This document shows positions 50,372 through 59,439 of a DNA stretch of 64,000 nt, in pieces. A program made the translations under genes and the position numbers. The notes beneath the pieces were generated by a model. The model was not told the origin of the DNA, did not search any database, and saw only the letters and a list, made by a program, of their open reading frames with translations. The DNA is taken from contig DHNW01000030.1 of assembly GCA_002407675.1 (NCBI GenBank), forward strand, positions 1 through 64,000. Reading direction: 5' to 3'. Positions within the stretch are counted from its first letter, which is position 1. The number at the start of each line of letters is the position of its first letter. This stretch comes from Ruminococcaceae bacterium UBA5406. GTDB lineage: Bacteria > Bacillota > Clostridia > Oscillospirales > Acutalibacteraceae.

Positions 50372-50487
50372 ACCACATCTCCAAAAACAAAATAGGCAAC
50401 AGAATACCTATATATTTTATAGCAATTAATAAAAATATACAAGTCTGGATTTTTGAACGATTAGACATCGCACGGGAGGGATTTTCA

Positions 50488-50979
50488 ACGCTTACTCAAA
50501 TTCCTTATCAGGCAGAAAACACGGTAAATTATGCCCAAACCTGGGCTTTGAAGCGAAACCCACGATTTCTGAATTTTGATGGAATGGGCGGTGACTGCAC
50601 CAGCTTTGCTTCACAGTGTGTTTTTGCAGGCTGCGGTATTATGAATTTTGCACCGGTATACGGCTGGTACTATAAAAGTCCGGAAGACCGTACCGCTTCC
50701 TGGAGCGGAGTGGAATACCTGTATCGTTTTTTGATCTCCAACCATTCTTCCGGTCCGTTTGCCAAAGAAACGGGGCCTAACGGAATTCAGCCTGGCGATC
50801 TGGTACAGTTAGGAGACAAAGACGGTCATTTTTACCATACGCTTGTCGTTATTTCTTTATTTGCCGGCGAACTTCAGGTAGCAGCACATACTTTCGATAC
50901 GAAAAAACGTTCTCTAAACAGCTACTCATTCAGCTGCCTGCGCTGTCTTCACATTTCCGGCGCAAGGCAGTGGAAATAA
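50488..50979 (+). CDS. putative amidase-domain (PF12671-like) protein, apparent ACG start
   Basis: 164 residues. The domain is the CHAP/NlpC-like putative amidase: IPYQAENTVNYAQTWALKRNPRFLNFDGMGGDCTSFASQCVFAGCG contains the catalytic Cys (GGDCTSF), and GHFYHTLVVIS contains the His. No ATG, GTG or TTG lies in frame near the expected N-terminus. ACG 50488 sits exactly seven bases after GGGAGGG and gives the family's usual start (xLTQIPYQ), so it is either a rare ACG start or an ATG mutated to ACG. The frame also stays open upstream to 50275 without a good site. Probably acts on cell-wall peptides. Confidence 0.7.
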   Translation, partial: TLTQIPYQAENTVNYAQTWALKRNPRFLNFDGMGGDCTSFASQCVFAGCGIMNFAPVYGWYYKSPEDRTASWSGVEYLYRFLISNHSSGPFAKETGPNGIQPGDLVQLGDKDGHFYHTLVVISLFAGELQVAAHTFDTKKRSLNSYSFSCLRCLHISGARQWK

Positions 50980-51110
50980 ATTACAGCCTTTTCGGGGCAA
51001 GTCGACAGAAAACCGCAAAAATGGAACGGCACGGAATAAATCCTTTCGGCATATTATGGGGATGAATTTACAATTCAAAATATTCTGCACGAACGAAAGG
51101 AGAAAAAGTG

Positions 51111-51332
51111 ATGAAGGTTTCCACTTCTATGGAAAATTCAATGCTTTCGGAATATACCGAAAAAGGCTGCATGAAAAATCCTGAGCCTTTTCCGAAAAAT
51201 ACACCGGTTGCAATGGTCTATATCCCGTTTCAGCAGTCTGGGGAGCTCTATCCGCCTGAAATTGGCCTGGAGCGCGGTACACTCTTTCCCGACCTTGACA
51301 AGCCTTTTTTAGGGGGAGGCGCTTCAAAATGA
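51111..51332 (+). CDS. cotJA: spore coat-associated protein CotJA
   Basis: 73 residues from ATG 51111 after GGAG. The central PEPFPKNTPVAMVYIPFQQSGELYPPEIGLERGTLFPDLDKPFLGG matches CotJA. Part of the inner spore coat made in the mother cell under sigma-E. Overlaps cotJB by four bases (ATGA). Confidence 0.9.
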   Translation: MKVSTSMENSMLSEYTEKGCMKNPEPFPKNTPVAMVYIPFQQSGELYPPEIGLERGTLFPDLDKPFLGGGASK

Positions 51333-51586
51333 CCGATCAGGAAAAGCTGATGCAGCAGATTACGGCCAATCGGTTTGCCATGCTTGAGCTGCATTTGTTT
51401 CTGGATTCACATCCCGGCGATTGTGAAACAGGCAAAAAGCTGGAAGAATACCGTCAGAGCACTCAACAGCTAATTGAAAAATATGAGGCGGCCTATGGCC
51501 CATTAAATGAAACCCCGCAGACAGCCAGCCGCTGGGCGTGGATTTCCAATCCATGGCCCTGGGAATTATCAAAGGAGGACAAATGA
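51329..51586 (+). CDS. cotJB: spore coat protein CotJB
   Basis: 85 residues, MTDQEKLMQQITANRFAMLELHLFLDSHPGDCETGKKLEEYRQ...YGPLNE, the typical CotJB helix pair and AYGPL box, ending WAWISNPWPWE. Needed with CotJA and CotJC for the coat. Its stop is one base before the cotJC remnant start. Confidence 0.9.
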   Translation: MTDQEKLMQQITANRFAMLELHLFLDSHPGDCETGKKLEEYRQSTQQLIEKYEAAYGPLNETPQTASRWAWISNPWPWELSKEDK

Positions 51587-51587
51587 T

Positions 51588-51701
51588 ATGTGGACTTATG
51601 TGAAAAGACTCCAGCATCCCGTAAAAATTAAAAATACCAACCCAAAGCTTGCAAACATTATTATCACACAATATGGTGGACCTAATTCCGATTTGTTATG
51701 A
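51588..51701 (+). pseudogene. cotJC: cotJC (manganese-catalase-like spore coat protein), truncated after 37 codons
   Basis: Starts MWTYVKRLQHPVKIKNTNPKLANIIITQYGGPNSDLL then stops. The first 33 residues match the start of CotJC (normally ~190-200 residues, a ferritin-like Mn catalase). The sequence after this up to 51848 shows no continuation in any frame, so the catalase body is deleted, not just frameshifted. Correct place in the cotJABC operon, after GGAGG. Confidence 0.75.
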
Positions 51702-51847
51702 TTGAATTTATTTCATAAAGATACGGAGTGATTTCAAAATGATTCTTCCAAAAAGTGTTAAAAAATATACCTTGATCGGGCTTTTAAAAGCCGTTTCAAG
51801 GCATATTTTTCAGCTCTTTGTTTAGATCGCATTTGAAAGATCCGAGT

Positions 51848-53125
51848 CTATTTTTTCAGGAGCTTTTCAGCCGCCGCCAGCTGAACACAGACACAAAAGA
51901 GAGACATCGCCTGATTCAGCTCATTCACTGGCGGATAGGTCGGCGCAATACGGATGTTACTGTCCTGCGGATCCACTCCATAAGGATAGGTAGCACCCGC
52001 GCCCGTCAGCTTCACACCGGCTTTTCCGCATAAGGAAACGACCCGTTTTGCGCAGCCAGGCATCACATCGACACTGATAAAATATCCGCCCTTCGGCTTC
52101 GTCCATTTGCCAACATTTTTTCCGGAAAGTTCAGAGTCAAGTTTGGACAGAACAGCCCGGAACTTTGGAGCTATAATTTCGCGGTGTTTTGCCATCTGCG
52201 CCTTGACTCCTTTTAAATCTTTCAAAAAGGAAATATGGCGCAGTTGGTTCAACTTATCCGGACCGATCGTCTGATAAAAATAATGCTTCCGAATATCCGA
52301 AAGATTTCCGTCAGCAGCGGCCATGGCAGACACGCCGGCTCCCGGAAACGTTATTTTACTGGTGGACGCAAAGTAAAAAACCATTTCCTGGCTGCCCGCT
52401 TTTTCGCATTCATTCCATAGGCTAAGCAACTGATCCGGCGTATCTGTCAGGTCATGGACACAATAGGCATTGTCCCAAAAGATTCGGAAATCTTTTGCGG
52501 CCGGTTTCAGCCTGGCAAAACGCCGGACTGTTTCATCCGAAAATGTGATTCCCATTGGATTCTGGTATTTGGGGACACACCAGATTCCCTTGACCGAAGG
52601 ATCCTGCACATATTTTTCAACAATATCCATATCCGGTCCATTGGAGGTCATGGGAACTGTGATCAAATCAAAGCCAAAATACTGCGTTACAGCAAAATGC
52701 CTGTCGTAGCCAGGCGATGGGCACAGGAACTTGAGGTGCTCCTGCCGGCCCCATGGCTCGCACCCGGCAAAGCCGTGCGTCATGCCGCATGAAACAGTGT
52801 CAAACATCATATTCAGGCTGGAGTTTCCGCCAACAATAACATGGCCGGCATCCACATCCATCATCTGCGCAAACAGGCGTCGCATTTCCGGCAGGCCATC
52901 CGGCAAACCATAGTTTCGGCAATCATCTCCCGTGGAAGCAAGAAAGCTGGAGGAAGAATTCAATTCATTCAGCATCTGCCCAGAAAGGGCCAGCTGTTCT
53001 ACTCCGGGCTTTCCACGGGCCATATTCAGTTTCAAGTGTTTACCCTCAAACACGCGGTAAGCGTCCTCAAGTTCTCTTTTCTTTTCTTCAAGCTGCGGCT
53101 TCGGCATCAGTGTAAAATCTAACAA
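51848..53125 (-). CDS. aspartate aminotransferase, type Ic-like
   Basis: 425 residues from TTG 53125, seven bases after AAGGAG; earlier in-frame codons precede the ribosome site. PLP enzyme of the class I fold, with the PLP lysine in FYFASTSKITFPGAGVSAM. LNMARGKPGVEQLALS, DDCRNYGLPDGLPEMRRLFAQMM, GGNSSLNMM, CPSPGYDRHF and CVPKYQNPMGITFS mark the PF12897-type subgroup reported as aspartate aminotransferase Ic. Transfers amino groups from aspartate to 2-oxoglutarate. Stands alone on the minus strand. Confidence 0.88.
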   Translation of the reverse strand: MLDFTLMPKPQLEEKKRELEDAYRVFEGKHLKLNMARGKPGVEQLALSGQMLNELNSSSSFLASTGDDCRNYGLPDGLPEMRRLFAQMMDVDAGHVIVGGNSSLNMMFDTVSCGMTHGFAGCEPWGRQEHLKFLCPSPGYDRHFAVTQYFGFDLITVPMTSNGPDMDIVEKYVQDPSVKGIWCVPKYQNPMGITFSDETVRRFARLKPAAKDFRIFWDNAYCVHDLTDTPDQLLSLWNECEKAGSQEMVFYFASTSKITFPGAGVSAMAAADGNLSDIRKHYFYQTIGPDKLNQLRHISFLKDLKGVKAQMAKHREIIAPKFRAVLSKLDSELSGKNVGKWTKPKGGYFISVDVMPGCAKRVVSLCGKAGVKLTGAGATYPYGVDPQDSNIRIAPTYPPVNELNQAMSLFCVCVQLAAAEKLLKK

Positions 53126-53292
53126 ATGAGCATCTCCTTCGATCAAATTGCAAAAAATGCACAAGCACACGTCTATATTAATATATTAAAGCAAAAAATG
53201 CAAGCTAAATTTCATATTCCTGCAATTTTTCCTGCAATCTGAGCAGAAGATCTTCTCATATTCTAAGAAAATCGGACAAAAGGAAAAAAGTC

Positions 53293-53685
53293 TTACTGAT
53301 TTACATATTGCGCCAGTTCGCTGTCCACTTTCTGGATATGGTTCAGGAGCCAGTTCATTAAAAAATAATTGGTTTTTGAAATGGTTGCCAAGCTTGCTCC
53401 GTTTTCGGTCAAATCCTTTTTCAGCTCCGAATTTTTTGATTTGAAATACTCGTGCATGGCCTTATGCTGTTTTGTTTTTGGGTATCCGCAGCTGTGCTGA
53501 AGTCTTTCTTCATCTCCAAAATGTTTGATGGTATAACTTTCCAAAAATTCAACGGTATTGACAATTTCATCTCTGCCCTTCCCCTTATTGCATGCGGCAA
53601 AGAGCTGATCAATTCTGTCACAGAGCTCGTGATGTTCGCGGTCAATCATTGGCACACCGATTTTCAGATTATCATTCCACATCAT
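53293..53685 (-). CDS. bacteriohemerythrin
   Basis: 130 residues. Oxygen-binding four-helix diiron protein. Ligands are complete: H18 (or 19), H55 and E59 (HFGDEE), H74 and H78 (HKAMHEYF), H116 and D121 (NHIQKVD). Single-domain cytoplasmic form. Likely scavenges or senses O2; adds to the oxygen-defence genes of this window. Confidence 0.93.
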   Translation of the reverse strand: MMWNDNLKIGVPMIDREHHELCDRIDQLFAACNKGKGRDEIVNTVEFLESYTIKHFGDEERLQHSCGYPKTKQHKAMHEYFKSKNSELKKDLTENGASLATISKTNYFLMNWLLNHIQKVDSELAQYVNQ

Positions 53686-53725
53686 AATGAAAGCACCCTT
53701 TCCTTATATTCTTTCTAAATTCTTT

Positions 53726-55120
53726 CTAAAATTCCGCCGATCCCGCCGTTCTCGGAAATGGCAGTACATCCCGTATATTGGTGATGCCGGTCAGGTACAT
53801 GACCATCCGTTCGAAGCCGAGACCGAAGCCAGCATGTTTTGCTCCACCGTAACGTCTAAGGTCCAAATACCACTGATAATTTTTCTGATTCATGTTCAGC
53901 TCGTCCATCCGGCGGCTCAGAACATCAAACCGCTCTTCGCGCTGACTGCCGCCGATAATTTCGCCGATACCGGGGACTAATAAATCAACAGCCGCAACCG
54001 TTTTTCCGTCATCATTCTGCCGCATATAAAACGCCTTGATCTGCCTTGGGTAGTCGGTCACAAAGACCGGGCAGCCGAAAACCTGCTCTGTCAAATACCG
54101 TTCATGTTCAGTCTGCAGATCGGCACCCCACTCTGCCGGATACTCAAACCGGCTGTTATTTTTCTGCAGCAGTTCAACAGCCTTCGAATAAGAAATTCGG
54201 GCAAAATCATTGCCAGCTACCCGGTTCAGGCGTTCCAGCAAGCCTTTATCGACAAAGCGGCTGCAAAACGCAATATCATCCGGGCAGGACTCCATGACGG
54301 ACCGAATCACATATTTCATCATGGCTTCCGCCAGTTCCATGTCGTCATTCAGATCGGCAAAGGCTATTTCCGGTTCAACCATCCAAAATTCCGCAGCGTG
54401 GCGCTGCGTATTGGAGTTTTCGGCGCGGAAAGTCGGCCCGAACGTATAAACCCTGCCAAAGGCCATTGCCATACACTCCGCTTCCAACTGACCGGAAACC
54501 GTAAGGGAAGTATGCTTCCCGAAAAAGTCCTGCGAATAATCAGCTTTTCCCTCCGGCGTATGGGGAAACGAATCCAAATTAAAGGAAGTCACCGTAAACA
54601 TTTCACCCGCACCCTCGCAGTCACTGCCTGTAATGAGAGGCGTGTTGACATAAAGGAAATTGCGCTCTTGAAAAAAGCGATGAATCGCATACGCAGCCGC
54701 CGAACGAATTCGGAATACTGCGCTGAACAAATTGGTGCGGGGACGCAAGTGCGCCATTGTCCGAAGGTACTCAGTGGTATGACGTTTTTTTTGCAGCGGA
54801 TAGTCCGGAGAAGATCCGCCCTCTGTTTGGATGGAGGAAGCGTGAATTTCAAACGGCTGTTTCGCCTGCGGCGTTACCACGACGATCCCCTTGACGGAAA
54901 TGGCGGAGCCGACGTTTAATTTCGACGCAGCCCGGTAATCGTCAACCTTCCCGTCTTCAAAAACGATCTGCACGCTTTGAAAGCAGCTGCCATCGTTCAG
55001 GTCAATGAAGCCGAACGTCTTAGATGCCCTGACGGAACGGACCCACCCGCAGACGGTAACTGTGTGACTTTGAAAGGCATCTATGTTCTTGTGGAGTTCT
55101 GCAATCAATGTTCTTTTCAA
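53726..55120 (-). CDS. asnS: asparaginyl-tRNA synthetase
   Basis: 464 residues. Class II enzyme: N-terminal OB-fold anticodon domain (HTVTVCGWVRSVRASKTFGFIDLNDGS), then the catalytic core with motif 2 FRAENSNTQRHAAEFWMVEPE and motif 3 GLGFERMVMYLTGITNIRDVLPFPR. Ends AGSAEF. The motif 2 and C-terminal pattern is that of AsnRS rather than AspRS. GGAGG precedes the ATG at 55120. Confidence 0.96.
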   Translation of the reverse strand: MKRTLIAELHKNIDAFQSHTVTVCGWVRSVRASKTFGFIDLNDGSCFQSVQIVFEDGKVDDYRAASKLNVGSAISVKGIVVVTPQAKQPFEIHASSIQTEGGSSPDYPLQKKRHTTEYLRTMAHLRPRTNLFSAVFRIRSAAAYAIHRFFQERNFLYVNTPLITGSDCEGAGEMFTVTSFNLDSFPHTPEGKADYSQDFFGKHTSLTVSGQLEAECMAMAFGRVYTFGPTFRAENSNTQRHAAEFWMVEPEIAFADLNDDMELAEAMMKYVIRSVMESCPDDIAFCSRFVDKGLLERLNRVAGNDFARISYSKAVELLQKNNSRFEYPAEWGADLQTEHERYLTEQVFGCPVFVTDYPRQIKAFYMRQNDDGKTVAAVDLLVPGIGEIIGGSQREERFDVLSRRMDELNMNQKNYQWYLDLRRYGGAKHAGFGLGFERMVMYLTGITNIRDVLPFPRTAGSAEF

Positions 55121-55249
55121 TTTATCTCCTCCAAAAATCAGTAATTGCTATTATTTTGCTGAATCTTATCTTACACCAGATTTCGCCGATTTGCAAGAGC
55201 AGGATGCCCTCGAATCTGAAACAAACTGAGAAAAAATGCCGTGCGGGGG

Positions 55250-55278
55250 TTGATTTTTTTCGATGACTCCGGTATAAT
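55250..55278 (+). promoter_or_regulatory. tRNA-Ser promoter
   Basis: TTGATT (55250-55255), 17 bases, TATAAT (55273-55278), ending 38 bases before the tRNA. Confidence 0.8.
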
Positions 55279-55316
55279 AGAGAAGCTGTTTCAACAGAAA
55301 CCGTGTTTTACCAGTT

Positions 55317-55404
55317 GGAGAGGTATTCTAATTGGTAAGGAGCTACATTGGAAATGTAGTGCACCGTTAAGGTGTTGCGTGTTCGAGTCACGTCCTCTCC
55401 GCCA
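55317..55404 (+). tRNA. tRNA-Ser, anticodon GGA
   Basis: Acceptor GGAGAGG pairs with CCTCTCC. The anticodon arm CTACA-TTGGAAA-TGTAG gives GGA (reads UCC/UCU). The long class II variable arm (CACC / GGTG) is diagnostic of serine. T-arm GCGTG-TTCGAGT-CACGT; G discriminator; CCA encoded at 55402-55404. Has its own promoter and terminator. Confidence 0.97.
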
Positions 55405-55407
55405 TTT

Positions 55408-55464
55408 AAATCCAAAAGTGATATTCCGTTTCGATTGAACGGAATTTTGCTTTTGGATTTTTTC
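55408..55464 (+). terminator. tRNA-Ser terminator
   Basis: Long hairpin AATCCAAAAG..ATTCCGTT / AACGGAAT..CTTTTGGATT followed by TTTT. Confidence 0.85.
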
Positions 55465-55534
55465 GTTGCGATACAAGACTTTTGCAGGACAGCGCAGTTC
55501 ATGATACAATGGTAAAAAGGGAGGCTTGATCGGT

Positions 55535-56137
55535 ATGAAATTTGACGCTTTTACCGGCGGCGTTGAACCCGGAGGGCTCCGCAGCAAAGATGAAATCCGC
55601 ATATTAATCTGTTACCTGCTGACCAGTGTCGGTGCGCCGCTTGCCAAGAACGATCTAATCCAGATCATCACTGAAAACGGCCTTGCCAATTATTTTGAAG
55701 TGACGGATGCAGTCGAAGAAATGGCACAAAAGGGCATTATTCTGCTCAGCGGGAAAAATTTCTCGTTTTGTTCTGCCGGAGACTCCGCCCGCATGATTTC
55801 CAAACAGCTGGACACGGAACTTCCGCCTGCCGTCCGGCAAAAGGCACTGCGCGCCGCCATTCGACTGCTGGACAAAGCGAAGCGGGAAAAAGAAAATGAA
55901 GTGGAAATTCTGCCGGCAAAACACGGCTACAGGGTTACCTGCCATATTTCGGGCGGCGATTTTGACCTGATGGACTTTTCCCTGTACGTACCCGACCTGG
56001 CTCAGGCAAATCTGGTGAAGGATAATTTTCACCGGTCGCCGGAAACCGTTTATCGGATGCTCCTTGCACTTGTGACAGGGGATCACGACATTGCCGCAAA
56101 AATTCTTCGGAACGCCGGCAGGGAAGATCATTCCTGA
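55535..56137 (+). CDS. DUF4364 winged-helix-like protein
   Basis: 200 residues from ATG 55535 (MKFDAFTGGVEPGGLRSKDEIRILICYLL), ten bases after GGGAGG. The first ~90 residues are a winged-helix-like domain (PLAKNDLIQIITENGLANYFEVTDAVEEMAQKGIILLS). The rest is an alpha/beta domain (YRVTCHISGGDFDLMDFSLYVPDLAQANLVKDNF). DUF4364 is common in Clostridia; a regulatory role is presumed but unproven. Confidence 0.85.
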   Translation: MKFDAFTGGVEPGGLRSKDEIRILICYLLTSVGAPLAKNDLIQIITENGLANYFEVTDAVEEMAQKGIILLSGKNFSFCSAGDSARMISKQLDTELPPAVRQKALRAAIRLLDKAKREKENEVEILPAKHGYRVTCHISGGDFDLMDFSLYVPDLAQANLVKDNFHRSPETVYRMLLALVTGDHDIAAKILRNAGREDHS

Positions 56138-56150
56138 GCTGGAAAACCGG

Positions 56151-57338
56151 CTAGTCTCTGGACGCAACCTGTTTTCCCGAGGCAAGAGCCAGCGCAAGGA
56201 AAGCGAAAGCAAACGCCAGCTCTACCCCCATGCAGGAAAGCGAAGGCGCAAGAGAAGCATAATCGAACCGGGTAAGATTGGTAAGCCGGTTATTGGCCAG
56301 CACATACAAGTAGGTCGGTGTAAAACTTGCGATTTTCAGGACTTTGCTGTTTAGATACTGCTGGCTGATGAACACACCGCCGATGAAGCACGGTCCCAGC
56401 GAAAAGATGTTGCAGGCGGCCGAAATCGCGTTGAAATTTTTCAGCAGGTTCCCAATCAGAAAGCTGAATGCCACAGTTCCCAGCAAAAATACAAAAGAAT
56501 TGAGAACCATATATCCTGCGTTGACGGTAAAAAAGTTTTTGGGATCTAAAATGGCGCAGGGAACCAGCAGAACCACCCAGCAAATCAGCGAAAATACACC
56601 GTTGGCAAGCAGAAACTGCCGATTGAATTTTCCCGCCGGAAAGGAAGAGCAGAAACTGCGCCGCTTGAGGTCACGGTTCCGGTTAAACACCACCATAATG
56701 GTCCCGATGCCGGAAATCAGGATAGCCGGCAGCACATACGCAAGATATATGATATAAAACGAAGTGTAACTGCTGTCAGACAGGGTAAAGCCTTTTCCGC
56801 CTCCCGTTGTCTGATGCGATTCCAGCGTAACGGGCGCGTTCTGCGCCAAATCCGATTTCAGATGCTGAACCAGCTCTGTCTGCGTAATTCCTTTCTGACT
56901 GTCGAGATACAGGCGTGCCGTATTGAAATAACGGTCTATTTTCTGGTTGACATATGTTTCGCTGTAAGAATCCGGCACGGTTGTTGTTTCGATCTTGACA
57001 TTCTCCCCGCGCAGGAACTGCTCCGTAAAGCCCTTTGGAATACGAAAAATACAGCGGACTTTGCGGAAATACAGTGCGTCCTGGAGCGCTTCGGTCTGGT
57101 CGGGAAGATCCACAAAATTCACGGATTTGGCCAGTTCCTGTTTCAGCCCTTTCACCAGCGGGGTATTTTCCGAACTAAAAAATGCCACGTCTGTTCTTTC
57201 ATCGGAGTAAATGCTCTCTGAAACTGTCTGATTGGAAAAAGACACTACAACCGCGATAAGCAGAAAGATGATCATGTAAATCATCATGTCCGGAAGATTC
57301 CGCTTGAAGATTTTCATGCACAGCTTAAAGACTTGCAT
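56151..57338 (-). CDS. ABC-2 type permease (second of pair)
   Basis: 395 residues from ATG 57338 (MQVFKLCMKIFKRNLPDMMIYMIIFLLIAVVVSF) after AGGAGG. One N-terminal helix, a ~160-residue extracytoplasmic loop (TVSESIYSDERTDVAFFSSENTPLV...), then five helices ending with ELAFAFAFLALALASG. Typical ABC-2 exporter layout. Overlaps the upstream permease by 14 bases; the two form a heterodimer. Confidence 0.88.
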   Translation of the reverse strand: MQVFKLCMKIFKRNLPDMMIYMIIFLLIAVVVSFSNQTVSESIYSDERTDVAFFSSENTPLVKGLKQELAKSVNFVDLPDQTEALQDALYFRKVRCIFRIPKGFTEQFLRGENVKIETTTVPDSYSETYVNQKIDRYFNTARLYLDSQKGITQTELVQHLKSDLAQNAPVTLESHQTTGGGKGFTLSDSSYTSFYIIYLAYVLPAILISGIGTIMVVFNRNRDLKRRSFCSSFPAGKFNRQFLLANGVFSLICWVVLLVPCAILDPKNFFTVNAGYMVLNSFVFLLGTVAFSFLIGNLLKNFNAISAACNIFSLGPCFIGGVFISQQYLNSKVLKIASFTPTYLYVLANNRLTNLTRFDYASLAPSLSCMGVELAFAFAFLALALASGKQVASRD

Positions 57339-58464
57339 ACTTCTGCCTCCTGATGATGAAATAGGTAAAGGTGCCAAACAAAAGGACAAAGGCGCAGAGC
57401 AAAACCATGTTCAGCGCATAGCGGGAATAGGTGCTGTAATAATACAGGCAGTAGTAGGAATCCGTCAGAAGGTTGACGGGGTTTAAATAACCGATAATCG
57501 GGGCGTTCTGCGAAATAATGTACTTCATATCCTGATACATCATTCCGGCCAAAAACGAGCCAAGCATACTGGAGCCAAACAGAACGGCTGTTTTGATCCC
57601 TTCGCTGTCCGTTTTCACCGCAGCGCCCACAAATGCGCCAAACGCAAGCCCAACCATGCTTCCAACAAAAGAAGTAAGGATCACAAGCCACGTTTTTGTG
57701 CCAAACCCAATATTCAGGCAATAGCGGAGAAAAAGAAGGAAAACAAGGATTTCCGAAAAATGGACGGTAAGGGAAGCACACATGCTGGTAGTAAACATTT
57801 TCAGCTTATGAACTGGAGCAAGGTTCACTCGCGCTGCGCGCTCCGAAAGGTTGGCCTGAATATCATTGACCTCTTTCAGGCCCCAAACGCCGCCGTACAG
57901 ACACGCCATACCAATCAGCGAATAAAAATAGTTTAGAGTTTTGTCGGGAGGCGCACTGCCGCCCGATGTTTCCCGGGTGTATTCCAGCTGTTTTTTCAGG
58001 CTCTCAGCCAGCTTCTTCCCCGCCGACGGATTGGAGGACAGGATGGACCCTGCGGCGGAAGCAGTCTGCATATAGCTGTCCGCGAAAGAGCGGAGGATAC
58101 TCTGCTCAAATCCCGTGTTCTGAACGGTAACGCTGATTTTCTGCCCTACGGTAAGGTAACCGAATATTTTGTGATCATCCAGAAGCTTTTCAGCCGTTTC
58201 CTTTGTCGTTTCAGTCAGAATAAAAAGGCGTTCCTTCCCTTCGGACACGCTTTTCAGCGTGGACCGGAACGATTCGTTCTTCTGATAGGCGCTGTCGTTT
58301 ACAACCGCCACCGGGAACGGGTGAAAAGATTCAGCCGTAATCAGGTTAGAAAAACCCATCTTAAAAAACACGGCTAAAACAATGGGAAAAACGAGGGTCC
58401 AGAAAACAAGCGTCCGGTCACGGAGAATGCACTTGAGCCGGTTGATATAGATATGCTGAAACAT
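57325..58464 (-). CDS. ABC-2 type permease (first of pair)
   Basis: 379 residues. Same layout: an N-terminal helix (TLVFWTLVFPIVLAVFFKMGF), an outer loop to ~190 (FHPFPVAVVNDSAYQKNES...), then helices including YFYSLIGMACLYGGVWGLKEV and LVILTSFVGSMVGLAFGAFVGAAV. Resembles drug/antimicrobial exporters such as linearmycin-type transporters. Located 12 bases after the ATPase gene. Confidence 0.88.
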   Translation of the reverse strand: MFQHIYINRLKCILRDRTLVFWTLVFPIVLAVFFKMGFSNLITAESFHPFPVAVVNDSAYQKNESFRSTLKSVSEGKERLFILTETTKETAEKLLDDHKIFGYLTVGQKISVTVQNTGFEQSILRSFADSYMQTASAAGSILSSNPSAGKKLAESLKKQLEYTRETSGGSAPPDKTLNYFYSLIGMACLYGGVWGLKEVNDIQANLSERAARVNLAPVHKLKMFTTSMCASLTVHFSEILVFLLFLRYCLNIGFGTKTWLVILTSFVGSMVGLAFGAFVGAAVKTDSEGIKTAVLFGSSMLGSFLAGMMYQDMKYIISQNAPIIGYLNPVNLLTDSYYCLYYYSTYSRYALNMVLLCAFVLLFGTFTYFIIRRQKYASL

Positions 58465-58476
58465 TTTTCCGCCCCC

Positions 58477-59409
58477 CTAATCCCGAAGCTCTTTGCCGGT
58501 CAATTCCAGAAAAACGTCGTTCAGCGTAGGCAGTTCGGTATAAATTCTGCCATAGGCTACTGAATGTTTTTTCAGAAATTCAAGGACATTTTCAAGATTA
58601 TTTCTGTTCTTTTCAGACTTGACAACCAGCCGCCCGTTTCCGTTTTCCACAGAGACGACACCCGGAATCCGCCGCATCTCTTCGGCGTACTCCGGCTGGA
58701 TGTCCGTACTTTCCACCGTGATGGTCTCACCGAGCGAGATCATATCTTTTAATTCTTCCTTGGTGCCGTCGGCGATAACCGCGCCTTTATCCAGAATCAC
58801 AATTCGGGAACAGATCTGCTCGATTTCTTCCATATAATGGGAAGTATACACAATGGTGGCACCTTCACGGTTCAGCCGCTGGATACCTTCAAGAATATTA
58901 TTCCGGCTCTGCGGGTCAACTGCGACCGTTGGCTCGTCAAAAAAGATCAATTTGGGTTTATGGGCAATCCCGCAGGCGATATTCAACCGGCGGAGCAGAC
59001 CGCCGCTCAGTTTTTTCGGCCGGAAATTCTGAAAATCATCCAAACCGACAAAGCTGACGGCCTCTTTTACAAGCTGCTTCCGCTTTTCCCTGTCCCGGAC
59101 ATAGAGGCCGCAGAAATAGTCGATATTTTCAAGAACCGTCAGCTCGTCAAACACGGCTACGTTCTGCATAACGACGCCGATATCTTTTTTAATATCGTAC
59201 GCATCCGGCGCCATGGGCTTCCCGAAGATTTCAACGGAGCCTTTATCATATTCTAACAGGGACAGCATACAGTTAATGGCGGTCGTCTTCCCCGATCCGT
59301 TTGGACCCAGAAGACCGAGTACCTCGCCTTCTTCAACATTCAGCGAAAGATGATCCAGCGCCAGCAAGTCTCCGTACCGTTTTACAAGATCCTGCACTTT
59401 GATAACCAT
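58477..59409 (-). CDS. ABC transporter ATP-binding protein
   Basis: 310 residues. Walker A GPNGSGKTT (~36-44), Q-loop VVMQNVAVFDELT, signature KLSGGLLRRLNIACGIAHKPKLIFFDEPTVAVDP (LSGG, Walker B), H-loop YTSHYMEEIEQIC. The C-terminal ~80 residues are the DUF4162-like tail of drug exporters. First gene of the ATPase-permease-permease operon, preceded by two repeated dyads. Confidence 0.93.
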   Translation of the reverse strand: MVIKVQDLVKRYGDLLALDHLSLNVEEGEVLGLLGPNGSGKTTAINCMLSLLEYDKGSVEIFGKPMAPDAYDIKKDIGVVMQNVAVFDELTVLENIDYFCGLYVRDREKRKQLVKEAVSFVGLDDFQNFRPKKLSGGLLRRLNIACGIAHKPKLIFFDEPTVAVDPQSRNNILEGIQRLNREGATIVYTSHYMEEIEQICSRIVILDKGAVIADGTKEELKDMISLGETITVESTDIQPEYAEEMRRIPGVVSVENGNGRLVVKSEKNRNNLENVLEFLKKHSVAYGRIYTELPTLNDVFLELTGKELRD

Positions 59410-59439
59410 TCAAATCCCTCCTCTTGTCGTTCCGGATCT

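Noticed and set aside
55121..55316. T-box leader for asnS
   Set aside because: The asnS upstream gap is short and has no T-box sequence or specifier stem-loop.
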